Positions 10,501-19,249 of a stretch of 64,000 nucleotides of DNA are shown here, in pieces. Source of the stretch: Candidatus Bealeia paramacronuclearis. Its GTDB lineage: Bacteria > Pseudomonadota > Alphaproteobacteria > UBA9655. Positions within the stretch are counted from its first letter, which is position 1, and each line of letters opens with the position of its first letter. The notes under the pieces are model-generated. The model was not told the origin of the DNA. It made no database searches and saw nothing but the letters and a program-made list of their open reading frames with translations. The stretch is from positions 310,001-374,000 of the forward strand of contig NZ_JAVHWZ010000002.1 of assembly GCF_035607555.1 (NCBI RefSeq), read 5' to 3'. A program made the position numbers and the translations under genes.

Positions 10501-12170
10501 CGAAATAAAGTTTCATTAAAGAGATAGGAAACATCTGCGGCGGGATCGTCTCCCAGGGCTTCGATGGCTCTTTTCACAGTTTCTTCGAGTTTTTGATTAA
10601 CGTCCCACTTTTTACCTTGCAAGGCCGTTAATAATTTTTTATTCAGTCCCGCTACCAGCGCAGTCATTTGACCAAGTTCCGCTTGAGATTTCTTGCCCTG
10701 TTTTTTAAGTAAGGCATACTTTTCCATTTCCTCTTTGTTCTTCTCTACAAGTTTTTTCAAACTTTTTTTCAGCTCTCCCTTTGAAAAACCGGTATCAAAA
10801 AGATCAGCAACTTCAGCATTGGGGTTTTCTTGGAGTTTTCTGATTGCTTTTCCAAAAACACCTTTTGGTAATCTTTCTATGTTCCAATTTTGACTGGTGA
10901 GAAACTCCTTTAATTTATTTTCTAACGTCACATGAAGCGTTTTAAGGCCTTTCTCATCTTCTGTAATTTTGAGTTTTTCAAAATCGGATTTGAACTCCTG
11001 ATACTCTTTAAAAGCATCTTCGTTTTCCTTGACCAACGCACTTGCACTTGTCTGGATTTGAGAGGCCAGCTGATTGCTTTTAATAATATTGGAAAGATCT
11101 GCGTTGGGAGTTTCTTGAAGTGCGAGGATAACTTTTGAGATGACACCTTTAAGCTCCTTATTCATTGTTATGTTAGGAGTTTTTTCCTCATTTTTATTGG
11201 CACTTTGGGGCTGGTTTTGAATGAGTTGAGTAAGTTTTGTTTCTAAGGCCTCTGTGATCTTCGTCATGTTTTTTAAAACGTCAGAGTTTTTGTTTTTTTC
11301 AAGTCGCAACTGAACGTCACCTAACTCCTCAAACAGTTTGGCTTCTTCTTTCGCAAGGCGCGTAACACTGTTTTTCAGTCCATCCTTGAGAAGGTTTTTT
11401 GTCAATAGCTCAGAAACATCAGCTTTGGGGTCATTAAGAAGACGGGAAATTGCGTTTTGAAGGGACGCCTGATGATGGGCGCCTAACTTCCAATTGAACT
11501 CCATGAGCTTCTCTTGAAGCTTAGCTTCCAATTCATGTTTAATCCCACTGGCCCTTTCTTTGTCGGTAGGAGCGGCCTCATCAGTTGCAAGTTTTTGGTA
11601 GTCTTCAAAAAGTTTTGTGTTTTCCTCTCGTAACCCTTGTAGAGGCTTTGAGATAGCTAACTTTTGAGCCTCCTCATCCGCGCTATCCATCATATCTAAA
11701 ATGTTATTCAGCGTTTGGGGAATTAAGGTTGGATTGGGTTTCTCCTGATGACGCATATCATAGGAAAAGTTCATGACTGCTGACATTACCTTGGGATCCG
11801 TCACATATTTTCCAAAGTTCGTGTCGGCGTTGGTTTCTGTGGAAAGATTGCCTGCAGGGGAAGGAAACAATAATTTGACGAGTCTCCAAGTTGGGTCCTG
11901 AGAGCGATCGTCGATGTAATTACGAGTCCCATCTGCCTTCACACCATTTTCAAAGTCACCATAAAATCTCAAATTCCCAATTAATTTGACATCAAGAGCA
12001 ATTTCTCCCAAAGTTGGGGAATATAGTTCCTGTTCCTTTTTAAAGTATTTTGTAATTCCTTTAAAAGCCAATGGCGAGATTTTGGCGCTCGCACCCGAGG
12101 CATATAAAGCTGCCACCCCTAAAGACAAAGAATAAAGTGCATTCTGTAAATTAGATTTTTTCCGTGCCAT
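7551..12170 (-). CDS. Giant secreted coiled/leucine-rich-repeat protein
   Basis: 1539 residues from the ATG at 12170; an upstream TTG/ATG start at 12212 would add 14 residues but the signal peptide (MARKKSNLQN...GASA/K) begins at 12170. Order of parts: signal peptide; a charged helical region of about 600 residues holding four diverged repeats, each with an (E/D)xPxA(D/E)(V/L)S-type core near residues 243, 353, 450 and 542; a middle domain around residue 698 with NCVETSMIQFLS; then about 450 residues of leucine-rich repeats with a 21/42-residue period, two units of which are almost identical at DNA level. LRR proteins of amoeba or arthropod symbionts often act on host proteins; secretion and an effector role are inferred. 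The middle domain is not recognised; Cys-698 in NCVET may be functional. Flanked on both sides by IS1-family elements. Confidence 0.8.
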   Translation of the reverse strand: MARKKSNLQNALYSLSLGVAALYASGASAKISPLAFKGITKYFKKEQELYSPTLGEIALDVKLIGNLRFYGDFENGVKADGTRNYIDDRSQDPTWRLVKLLFPSPAGNLSTETNADTNFGKYVTDPKVMSAVMNFSYDMRHQEKPNPTLIPQTLNNILDMMDSADEEAQKLAISKPLQGLREENTKLFEDYQKLATDEAAPTDKERASGIKHELEAKLQEKLMEFNWKLGAHHQASLQNAISRLLNDPKADVSELLTKNLLKDGLKNSVTRLAKEEAKLFEELGDVQLRLEKNKNSDVLKNMTKITEALETKLTQLIQNQPQSANKNEEKTPNITMNKELKGVISKVILALQETPNADLSNIIKSNQLASQIQTSASALVKENEDAFKEYQEFKSDFEKLKITEDEKGLKTLHVTLENKLKEFLTSQNWNIERLPKGVFGKAIRKLQENPNAEVADLFDTGFSKGELKKSLKKLVEKNKEEMEKYALLKKQGKKSQAELGQMTALVAGLNKKLLTALQGKKWDVNQKLEETVKRAIEALGDDPAADVSYLFNETLFRGKFQAVGDVLKALEAAEIQEKTLGEKSIYPKGTPEQILNSFFCEKFNTQEDLFSFIGGLRPEIVDKMIPVPSTADPLKKEELDGIAAKTDKNIDDLYDLSQASFFYRSIPFKSGVTPVSNGDTKFYDRKSGRLLTATFQNCVETSMIQFLSMVFFNPEKKVYDLEAVEKHIKSLKASNPFFENVRAFFTTEYPENANAGDIVTRSKGNKIFGDLNALNDQVKDGIHLEYKKKIDGVEAELQAGHIHFMRVFQKLFSLPLGDFPKATNEKGEKLSSQAQLEVGKTWLSDSFATLFKILDPTRSYEVNSQKLKYFSNEIEGPLEIRSSTSSDQSNFSFRIHSYYNLHSYIDSIQDSQQDGNKSYVFLEQSDLNKNNNKAEGIEVVLNNELEAVPTMETFRLLAQKTTFPFLYQLFSEGLVDNDSRIRFIKKLCDFNTQKIEPYLPYIKNSLSHVLESIGWDDPYISQRASPFVMELLEKKEFQDVLFKKVRSLDFSYETKQDELILKDFKGLIVLCLSRMGFPPFKKIVLEGLPSLTNINASDAKQLEEIEINQCGSVKSIKLSNTKVSAKSLEALKSLPQLEVLILSETYHLEHITWKNFSSLKKLYLNQTYLKKIELENLPFLTVFHASRTKKLESFVIKKGLNYLKEVEFYKSNIRELIGLEESSIETMDLSETAHLESLNVSGMKFLKKLDLKESGIKRLTAKDASIEELLLKSTKNLEEVNVSGMKFLKKLDLEESGIKRFTAKDASIEELLLKSTKNLEEVNVSGVKSLKKLYFESSSIKQITAEESSIEELFLLQTQNLEKLDVAGMKSLKRIIAAYDTGIREIKGLEDSNIETLIVRDAKNLREINIANAKKLKYLDFQGSGIQKFTGLKESTIQDMNLSHTQNLKELDVSGMKYLEKLNLEGSEIKQITFGLESKIKSLFLKKTSLDQGSLKQFSKLRSLEEIDVTGVTDEISLHNSIKNSLKITGQAKIKWEDE
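8194..8446 (-). repeat. 126-bp tandem repeat in the LRR coding region
   Basis: Units starting at 8194 and 8320 (and the beginning of a third at 8446) are nearly identical over 126 bases, i.e. 42 residues or two LRR turns, differing at only a few bases. More diverged units flank them. The near-identity points to recent duplication or conversion within the LRR array. Confidence 0.85.
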
Positions 12171-12252
12171 CACAATCACCACCATTAAATTAAAAAAAAT
12201 CTCTATATTCATATAATATAAAAAAAATATTAAAAAGATGTTAAAAATTGAG

Positions 12253-13020
12253 ACTCTTAACTAAAGATAGATAAGAAAGAGTCCAGATATTTTTTGAAGA
12301 CTTCAGGATTGGAGAGATGGTAAAGAAGAAGTAAGGAAAGATCTACCATTTCATGGCTTCGAGACGTGACCTTGGAGCGCCTTCGAAAGCGCGCGAGATA
12401 ATGACGTGTGTTGCTGTTATCCTGCTCGATTGGGTAGGTTAAATCCTTGCCAGTAAAAAGTTGATGTTCAGGAATTAGACGATGAAATCCCTCCCAATCG
12501 TCCGTGATGAAAGTGAGATCCCTCGTGCCGATTTCGTCGATTAAGCTTTTGGCTGTTCGATCATCACGGCGACCCAAAGTCCAGGAGATAACTCGCCCTG
12601 ACACAGGGTCAAAGGCTTTCCAGATCCAAATTTTGTTTTTTTTCCATTCACGTAATGCCACATCTCGTCGATTTGAACGAGCTTAAGGTCAGATGGAACG
12701 GCAGGCCTTTCCAATGATTTTGCCTCTTTTCGAATCCACTTCAAAACAGCGACATTACTGACTTTAAGAACCTTTCCGATCATTCCAAAGCTTGCATTTC
12801 CCAATGTATATAAAAGGATTGCCAAGGCTTTCATGGCCTCTGGCTTTCCGCGCTTAGGTGTATTTGTGAAGTTGCAGCCGCAGCTTTTACAGCGGTAGCG
12901 TTGGATCCCTCTGACCATTCCATTCTTAACATACTGAACTGAATTACATTTCTTGCATTCCATGGCCTATCCCCCTTTAAATAAGCCATCTTATCACGTT
13001 ATCTATCTTTAGTTAAGTGT
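12253..13020 (-). mobile_element. IS1-family element, apparently intact
   Basis: Terminal repeats share CTTAACTAAAGATAGATAA in inverted orientation (12255-12273 and 13000-13018 region). The span is 768 bp, the classic IS1 length. It carries a two-frame transposase. No matching target duplication is visible, so flanking rearrangement is possible; the right end abuts an IS5 relic. Confidence 0.88.
12257..12963 (-). CDS. IS1-family transposase, programmed -1 frameshift
   Basis: InsA frame starts at 12963 with zinc-finger cysteines CKKC and CKSC followed by an HTH region and runs to a run of eight A at about 12640. Slipping back one base on A-AAA-AAA gives the second frame with KKNKIWIWKAF, FITDDWEGFHRL and the catalytic-region IEQDNSNTRHYLARF, ending at 12257. 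This is the known IS1 arrangement in which the fusion protein is the DDE transposase. Both frames are uninterrupted, so it may be active. Confidence 0.85.
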
Positions 13021-13037
13021 CTCCGAAAGCTTGCAAT

Positions 13038-13415
13038 ATGAAACCGTCAAAAACAGATACATCTCAAACTGAACTTTTTAGAGAACGCCTGTCCAATCAG
13101 TTAAACCCGCAAGAGCCATTGTTTATTCTCGCGGGGCAAATCAACTGGTCATTATTTGAAGAATCCTTTGGCGCAGAATTTACAGATGGTCCTGGCCAAC
13201 CTCCCAAGCCCATTCGATTAATGTTAGGGCTCATGATGTTGCAACACATGAATGCTTTGTCGGATGAAGAGGTTGTGAAGCAGTGGGTTCAGAGCCCTTA
13301 CTGGCAATACTTTTGTGGCTTTGATTATTTTCAGTGGAAGATACCTGCCGATGGGAGCTCCATGACAAGGTGGAGAAAACGCATTGGGAAAGAAGGTTTA
13401 GAAAAGATTTTATAG
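13038..13415 (+). pseudogene. IS5-family transposase, N-terminal fragment
   Basis: The first 125 residues of an IS5-group transposase (FRERLSNQLNPQEPLFILA, KPIRLMLGLMMLQHMNALSDE, WQYFCGFDYFQWKIP) starting MKPSKTDTSQ. Reading stops at 13415 where an IS630-type left end begins at a TA. A matching C-terminal piece lies at 15231-15386, so one IS5 element was broken by nested insertions and deletion. Confidence 0.8.
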
Positions 13416-13642
13416 TCCTTCCCCTATAAATAGATAGATTTTTAGGAAAAGTTTAGGTGTAAGGAGGGTATGGCAAAAGCATATTCGGAAGACCTGCGGA
13501 AAAAGGTCATCTCCTACATTACGAGCGGCGGCCGTAAGCGGGAGGCTGCAAAGGTTTTTAACGTTGGAGAAGCCACGATCTATCGATGGATATGTCTTCA
13601 TAAACAAGGGGATATTAAACCGAAAAAACGCACTTCTTATTA
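13415..13642 (+). mobile_element. IS630-type element B, 5' fragment
   Basis: Left end AGTCCTTCCCCTATAAATAG and the first 57 codons of the transposase (ATG at 13470; KAYSEDLRKKVISYI, GRKREAAKVFNVGEATIYRW, an HTH). The same element lies, more complete, at 38789-39716 on the other strand. Here the sequence is cut at TA 13641 by a second, different IS630 element. Confidence 0.8.
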
Positions 13643-14755
13643 CACCGGCAATAAAACAGAAGACATGAGGAGATTAATGTGATAAGTAGAAGGTATGAAA
13701 TTAGGAGATGCACGAAAGTTAACGCAAGACGCCCAAGAAAGCCTTCGTTTGAGGGGGATTAAGGCAGTTGTTGAAGGCGGGAAGACGCATGCGGAAGTGG
13801 GGCATTTATTGGGAGTAGCGCGAGGCACTGTCAGCCGATGGGTTTCGAGCTATCGAAGAAGGGGCCAGGCGGCGCTATTGAAGAAAAAACGAGGGCGCCG
13901 GGCTGAAGACATGGTGCGCTTGAAGCCCCACCAGTGCGCCAGCCTCGTCAAAATGATCACCGATCGTTGTCCCGACCAGCTAAAACTGCCCTTTATGCTC
14001 TGGACGCGAGAGGCTGTGGGAGAGTTGATCGAACGCACTTTTGGCATCCGACTCTCGATTCGCTCCGTGGGGAACTATCTGAAACGTTGGGGATTTACGC
14101 CCCAAAAGCCGGTGCGTCGGGCTTATGAACGTCGCGAAAAAGAAGTTCAGGCTTGGCTTAAAGAGGTTTATCCGGCGATTGCCAAGCGGGCGCGCCTTGA
14201 AAATGCCGAGATTCATTGGGGAGATGAGGCGGGCTTTCGTTCCGATCATCAGACGGGCACAACTTATAGCCCCAAGGGTCAGACGCCTGTGATTTCAGGA
14301 ACGGGAAAACGATTTCGAATCAATATGATCTCGAGCGTCACGAATCAGGGCACGTTGCGGTTTATGCTTTTTGAGGAGAATTTTACGCGAGAGGTTTTTC
14401 TTAATTTTCTCAAAAGGTTAATCAAGTCTTCCAAGAAAAAAGTGTTTCTCATTGTGGACAATCACAAAGTACACCACGCCAAAGTGGTCGGTGAATTTTT
14501 GAAGGAAAACAAAGAAAAAATTGAGGTATTTTTTCTGCCCGCTTACAGCCCAGATTTGAATCCAGATGAGCTTTTGAATCAAGACGTGAAAAGCAATGCT
14601 GTCGGACTCAAACATGCCAAGTCATTGCAGGAACTCAAAACCAACATCACAAAATATCTTTTTGGCACCCAAAATTGCCCCGAAATCGTTCGCTCCTATT
14701 TCCTCAAAAAAGAAGTTACCTACGCCGCCTAACGTCATCTATTTTATTGCCGGAG
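13643..14755 (+). mobile_element. IS630-family element A, apparently intact
   Basis: Inverted ends CACCGGCAATAAAACAGAAGACA and CTCCGGCAATAAAATAGATGAC, each flanked by TA (13641-13642, 14756-14757), as expected for the Tc1/mariner-IS630 group. 1113 bp with a single full transposase ORF. Inserted in IS630 element B. Confidence 0.88.
13695..14732 (+). CDS. IS630-family transposase
   Basis: 345 residues. An N-terminal helix-turn-helix (HAEVGHLLGVARGTVSRWV), a winged-helix part and a C-terminal DDE domain: IHWGDEAGFRS (first Asp), VFLIVDNHKVHHAK (second Asp) and PAYSPDLNPDELLN (third acidic, E in PDELLN). The frame is open throughout, and the element ends are well matched, so it may be functional. 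The strand is opposite to most neighbouring IS256 fragments. Confidence 0.92.
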   Translation: MKLGDARKLTQDAQESLRLRGIKAVVEGGKTHAEVGHLLGVARGTVSRWVSSYRRRGQAALLKKKRGRRAEDMVRLKPHQCASLVKMITDRCPDQLKLPFMLWTREAVGELIERTFGIRLSIRSVGNYLKRWGFTPQKPVRRAYERREKEVQAWLKEVYPAIAKRARLENAEIHWGDEAGFRSDHQTGTTYSPKGQTPVISGTGKRFRINMISSVTNQGTLRFMLFEENFTREVFLNFLKRLIKSSKKKVFLIVDNHKVHHAKVVGEFLKENKEKIEVFFLPAYSPDLNPDELLNQDVKSNAVGLKHAKSLQELKTNITKYLFGTQNCPEIVRSYFLKKEVTYAA

Positions 14756-14757
14756 TA

Positions 14758-14945
14758 ATATCAGGGGAGTAAAGATACCATCCTTGCCCACAAGAGCCTT
14801 CCCCGCCTTCATATCGGCTATGGATTTACTTTTAAACTCCTCAAAATCAAAGGAGGCTTCTTCTTTTTCTATCGGCATTGGCCAGTCCTTTCTTCAAAGT
14901 GGAATTCCCATTTCTATCAAAGCTGACACAGTTTCCAAAACACTC
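14758..14945 (-). mobile_element. IS256-type left-end fragment
   Basis: Inverted copy of the first about 190 bases of the IS256-family element at 16971, including its end (CTGACACAGTTTCC...AACACTC) and the first codons of the transposase. Orphan piece left by rearrangement. Confidence 0.8.
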
Positions 14946-14949
14946 CCGC

Positions 14950-15191
14950 CTTTCCTGGACTTTCCAAGCGACATCCGCAAAGCCATTTATACGACAAATG
15001 CCCTGGAGGCGATCAATCGTCAGATCAAAAAAATCGTCAAAGCCAAGGGGGCTTTTCCTCACGATCAAGCCGTTTTCAAGCTGGTATTTCTGGTCTTGCA
15101 AAATGCCAGCAAAAAATGGACAATGCCCATCAGAGAATGGAAATTAGCACTCAACCAATTTGCTATCCTCTATTCAGATAGGGACCTCTAA
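14950..15191 (+). pseudogene. IS256-family transposase, C-terminal fragment
   Basis: About 75 residues: [59 protein letters not shown]. This is the C-terminal end of a mutator-type (IS256) transposase, a different subtype from the element at 17-19.5 kb. No catalytic region remains. Confidence 0.8.
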
Positions 15192-15230
15192 ATATTGACC
15201 CTATCTTTCACAACTTACACAAAATTTATG

Positions 15231-15386
15231 ACACCCTCTATTGGGCACATGAAAGCTGATGGAAACCTACGTCGAAATTTCCTCAAAGGAACCCTTGGAG
15301 ATGCCTTCAACGCCCTGTTGTGTGCCGTTGGCCATAATTTGAGGATGATCCTGAGAACGATCATATCCTTTTTATGCTTTGGTTAG
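15231..15386 (+). pseudogene. IS5-family transposase, C-terminal fragment
   Basis: The reading IGHMKADGNLRRNFLKGTLG followed by DAFNALLCAVGHNLRMILR is the conserved C-terminus of IS5-group transposases. It probably belongs to the N-terminal fragment at 13038; about 200 residues between them are missing. Confidence 0.7.
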
Positions 15387-15610
15387 CAATCTTAATGCGG
15401 ATAACTCAGCCGGACAATCATCAGGTTAGGTCGTTAGCCTGCGTTTAAAACAATTCTTCAGAGCCGACCAAATAATCTCAGAAATATCAAAGGCTTTTTC
15501 GACATTTTTCTGCGTCTCATACTCATACAGCATTCTCCTGACCTTTTTTCTCCTCCTTTTCCCTTATCTCTCTTCTCTTTTCAATCCCTTACCTCACTTG
15601 CGTATCAGGT
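15387..15610. other. Non-coding gap between IS5 relic and acyltransferase
   Basis: No ORF, RNA or repeat recognised. A pyrimidine-rich stretch (15540-15590) lies just downstream of the acyltransferase gene end. Confidence 0.4.
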
Positions 15611-16775
15611 CTAATGAATCACTACTTCCCTGTCGGAGTTTTGCGATCCTCCCCTTATAATCTGCATCAGAATGGGTTTTTCTGGTGAGCAAGAAGCTCT
15701 AATCCACTCTCTTGCGGGTTTTTCAATAAAATAATACCCGACCGCAGAAAAAACTGTTAAAAACACAAATACTACGAAAGTCAAAACTATATTATTAGAC
15801 AAAAAAGAAAAATTCATAACTATTTTTTCATAATTGTCGATTAAAGGTAAAATTAACACAGCCTGAAAAGAATAAAAACAATAGCTTATTTTCCCAAACC
15901 AAACGCTAATAGGTGCGCTTAACACGTAGTTCAGGATACTTCTCCCATTGAAAAGAGTTAAAATCATAAAGCTGAAAAAGGGAAGGGCAATCCAATTGTG
16001 CCCGATATATAAAAGCATTTTTGAGCCAAACACCCCTATGTAACATACAAACGCAGCTATAAACCAAAATTGATATTTTTTGTATTTCGTAAAATCTACG
16101 CCGGCTGTAATGAGCAAGTAACAAGCTATCCCAATTAAAAATTCAGGGAAACGGAAAATAGGGATTGCGTAGAAAACAGGAGCAGGAACCGTTGTAGGAA
16201 AAAGTTTGATGGACAGGCCAGGCAAGATAGCAAACGCATATAAAATAAGTACAGTCCAAATTAAATATTTTTTTGATATTTCTTTGAGGCGCGGCAAAAT
16301 AAACGGAAACACTGCGTAGCAAAAAGCTTCTACAGATATTGACCAACTACCACCGTCATTCCAATAAGAAAAGAACTGTGGAAACCAAGCTTGAGTAATA
16401 AATATGTTTACGACGATTAAAAATGCTAATCGGATAAATTGCCTTATAAATTCATATAAAGAAGAGAATTCCATCTCTATACCAAGCCAAGGTAAAGCAG
16501 CTAAGGCCGCAACAATATATATAGGGTATATTCTCGCAAATCTACTTACATAGAAAGTATACTTTAAAACGCTGCGATCAGTGTATTGATAGGCAAGAAT
16601 AAACCCTGAGAGTATAAAAAAAAGGCTCATTCCTATGGCGCCTTGCCCCAGAAGTGAGGAAAAAAAACGCGTTTTCTGTTAATGGCCAACGTATGTGCAC
16701 ATGAAACAAAAACACCCAAAACGCGGCAACAAACCTTAGACCAATTAAAGCAGGCACTTCCTTTCTGCCAACCAT
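15611..16775 (-). pseudogene. Acyltransferase 3 family protein, one-base frameshift
   Basis: Membrane O-acyltransferase of the OafA/acyltransferase-3 family, which moves acetyl or other acyl groups onto surface sugars. The N-terminal frame (ATG 16775, GGAGA upstream) reads PALIGLRFVAAFWVFLFHVH, the family start with the conserved R and H. It leaves frame at a run of eight T (coding strand, 16659-16666); removing one T joins it to FFILSGFILAYQYTDRS and the remaining 9-10 membrane segments, giving about 388 residues, the normal family length. So the gene is complete but for one base: a fresh pseudogene, a phase-variable tract or a sequencing error. Surrounded by IS fragments. Confidence 0.8.
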
Positions 16776-16802
16776 ATAATAATCTCCAACAAATGATTAT
16801 GA

Positions 16803-16895
16803 AATAATCTTATACAGGATCTCAAAGCCGAAATGCAACAGTATGGTAAGGAAGGTTCTGTCGCATCTGTTGAAAAAGAAGTGAAGGTTGATTAA
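16803..16895 (+). pseudogene. Orphan C-terminal coding scrap
   Basis: A short open frame reads LIQDLKAEMQQYGKEGSVAS then VEKEVKVD and stop. Its helical, charged character looks like the end of a real protein that was cut when neighbouring elements arrived; an in-frame TGA lies just upstream. No family recognised. Confidence 0.25.
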
Positions 16896-18117
16896 ATAGA
16901 CCTGATGCGTAAGTTGGCTGTAGTAGGTGGAGTCAGGAAAGCGCAAGCTGCCCTTCCCGGAAAGGTTGGGGAGTGTTTTGGAAACTGTGTCAGCTTTGAT
17001 AGAAGTGGGAATTCCACTTTGAAGAAAGGACTGACCAATGCTGAAAGAAAAAGAAGAAGCCTCCTTTGATTTTGAGGAGTTTAAAAGTAAAGCCATAGCC
17101 GATATGAAGGCAGGCAAGGCTCTTGTGGGCAAGGATGGTATCTTTACTCCCCTGATAAAGCAATTTTTAGAAGCCGCTTTAGAAGGTGAAATAACCGCCC
17201 ATATGACGACTTGTCTTGAAGATCCTGAGAATCAGAATCGCCGTAACGGCAAGAGTCTTAAGACACTCAAAAGCGCAATGGGGGCCTTTGAGCTTGAGAC
17301 GCCCCGTGATCGTGAAGGCAGTTTTGAACCTCAAATTGTCAAAAAAAAAGCGTCAAACGGTTTTAAATGCTTCTTTAGACAATAAAATCTTGGGGTTATA
17401 GGCTCTTGGGATGAGCTATCAAGACATCGCCTCACATCTGAAGGAAATGTACGATTTTGATGTTTCTGCCGGCACAATCAGCGCTGTCACGGACAAACTT
17501 GTTCCTCTGATTGAGGATTGGAGAAGCCGTCCCTTGGAATCTATTTATCCCATTGTTTTTCTGGATGGAATGTATTTTAAGAGCCGTGATAACGGAAAAG
17601 TGATGACGAAGGTTATCTATAATATTCTGGGAGTTAATCAGGAGGGTTACAAGGAAATTCTCGGATTTTATGTTGCAGAATCAGAAGGATCCAACTTTTG
17701 GCTGGGTGTTCTAAATGATTTAAAACAAAGAGGGGTTCAAGACCTCCTTATTGCATGCGTGGATGGACTTAGGGGCTTTCCTGAAGCGATTAAAGGAGCC
17801 TTTCCTAAAACAGAAATCCAGTTATGTATTATTCACCAAATTCGTAATTCACTGAAGTATGTTGCCAGCAAAAATCAAAAGGAATTTATGAAAGACTTAA
17901 AGGAGGTTTATCAAGCTCCTAACAAGGAGGCTGCTGAGTATAACCTCTTAAAATCAGAAGAAAAATGGGGAGAAAAATATCCTATGGTCATTAAATCTTG
18001 GCAATCACATTGGGAGCATTTAAGTCATTATTTTCAATATTCTGGTGAAATTCGAAACCTCATTTACACGACCAATGCCACCTTAGGTTTTCATCGCCAG
18101 GTCAGAAAATACACTAA

Positions 18118-19200
18118 CACGAGTTACGCAGTTTGCAGCAAAAGGGTGGGAATCTAAGCGAAAGACATGAGTTTTGTTATTTCTCTAGAGATATCATGCT
18201 TAATAACATCCCACTGCTGCTGATAAAAAGAGAAGCCTCCAGCAAGTCGTCTTTTAAATCTTTGAATCCAAGCCGAAATGGCAAGAAATATATGATTTCT
18301 TTGGGCTCGTCCCGTGCGAGACTGACAGCGTTCAAGACCGCATGTTTGCTTTAATTCCCGATGATAAACTTCGATTTTCCAACGCGATTTCATGACCAGT
18401 TCAATATGATCACGAGAGGGATTATCCCTATTGGTTCCGATATAATCCGTGCGACCGTTTTTGGCAACAAACCGGAAAACAGTAATCCATCCATATCCGC
18501 GTAAGTGAACTTTCAGTCCTTCATCTGGAATGTCCAGCTTTTCAAGAGTTTCTCCACGATTCACTTTCCTGTTTTTCTTCAACCCCATCACCCATGTCCA
18601 GCCTATGGATTCAATGGCCTTCAGATTATTCAAGCTCGAGTACCAAGCGTCTGCAACCACGTCATCCGGATTTATCCCTCTGTCTTGAGCCAGCTTTAAC
18701 ATTTCCCTGAAATGGTCATTCTTGCTTTTGCCATCGCTGGCTTTATCATAAATACGATAATCAACAGGAATAGAGTCATGACTCCTCAGGCCATGCCATA
18801 CCAAATTGACAAGACCTATCCCCGCAATAACATCATGGGCATTCCCAGAATACTGATAATGCACAAGCTCTATCTTCTCGCTCCGATTTTTATCCAAAAT
18901 TGTATCGTCACATACTAAAAAACAAGGTTCTTTCTTGTTAATAAGAGATTGAGTAAGATTCCACACTCCGCTCGGACGCAATGCACTAGAACTCAACCAT
19001 CGATTGACGCTGTCATGCGACAATGGAATCGGTGACACCTCCGAAAGTGCCAACCCTGAATAGCGCACACTGCTGGCTTGTAAAAATGAACGATAAAGTG
19101 ATTTTGTGCATTTGTGTCGAGACATCATTTCTTCTCATTTAATAAATATTCCCTCTCACCTTATCTCTTCTCTCTTCTCCTGCAAACTGCGTAACTCGTG
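18118..19200 (-). mobile_element. IS4-superfamily (IS701-like) element, copy 1
   Basis: 1083 bp with perfect 20-base inverted ends CACGAGTTACGCAGTTTGCA and a 5-bp target duplication ACTAA (18113-18117 and 19201-19205). Inserted in the IS256 transposase gene. The same element is at 54777-55859. Confidence 0.95.
18154..19128 (-). CDS. IS4-superfamily (IS701-like) transposase
   Basis: 324 residues, intact. The DDE-type core shows FLVCDDTILDKNRSEK (first Asp), DDVVADAWYSS (second Asp) and KSRWKIEVYHRELKQTCGLE, the YREK-like region with the catalytic Glu. The C-terminal QSRTGRAQRNHIFLAI is typical of IS701-related transposases. The protein is the same as that of the copy at 54849. The family call (IS701 branch versus another IS4 group) is from motif memory; a 5-bp duplication differs from the 4 bp usual in IS701. 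Confidence 0.85.
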   Translation of the reverse strand: MMSRHKCTKSLYRSFLQASSVRYSGLALSEVSPIPLSHDSVNRWLSSSALRPSGVWNLTQSLINKKEPCFLVCDDTILDKNRSEKIELVHYQYSGNAHDVIAGIGLVNLVWHGLRSHDSIPVDYRIYDKASDGKSKNDHFREMLKLAQDRGINPDDVVADAWYSSLNNLKAIESIGWTWVMGLKKNRKVNRGETLEKLDIPDEGLKVHLRGYGWITVFRFVAKNGRTDYIGTNRDNPSRDHIELVMKSRWKIEVYHRELKQTCGLERCQSRTGRAQRNHIFLAISAWIQRFKRRLAGGFSFYQQQWDVIKHDISREITKLMSFA

Positions 19201-19249
19201 ACTAAAACAAAGGGCGCTTTTAGCAGTGAATCTGCGCTTTTTAAGCTCA

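Noticed and set aside
16857-16875. Shared CTGTCGCATCTGTT at 16860 and 31066 as inverted-repeat end of an IS6-like element
   Set aside because: Only 14-15 bases shared, and the first lies within a short coding scrap; no transposase nearby.
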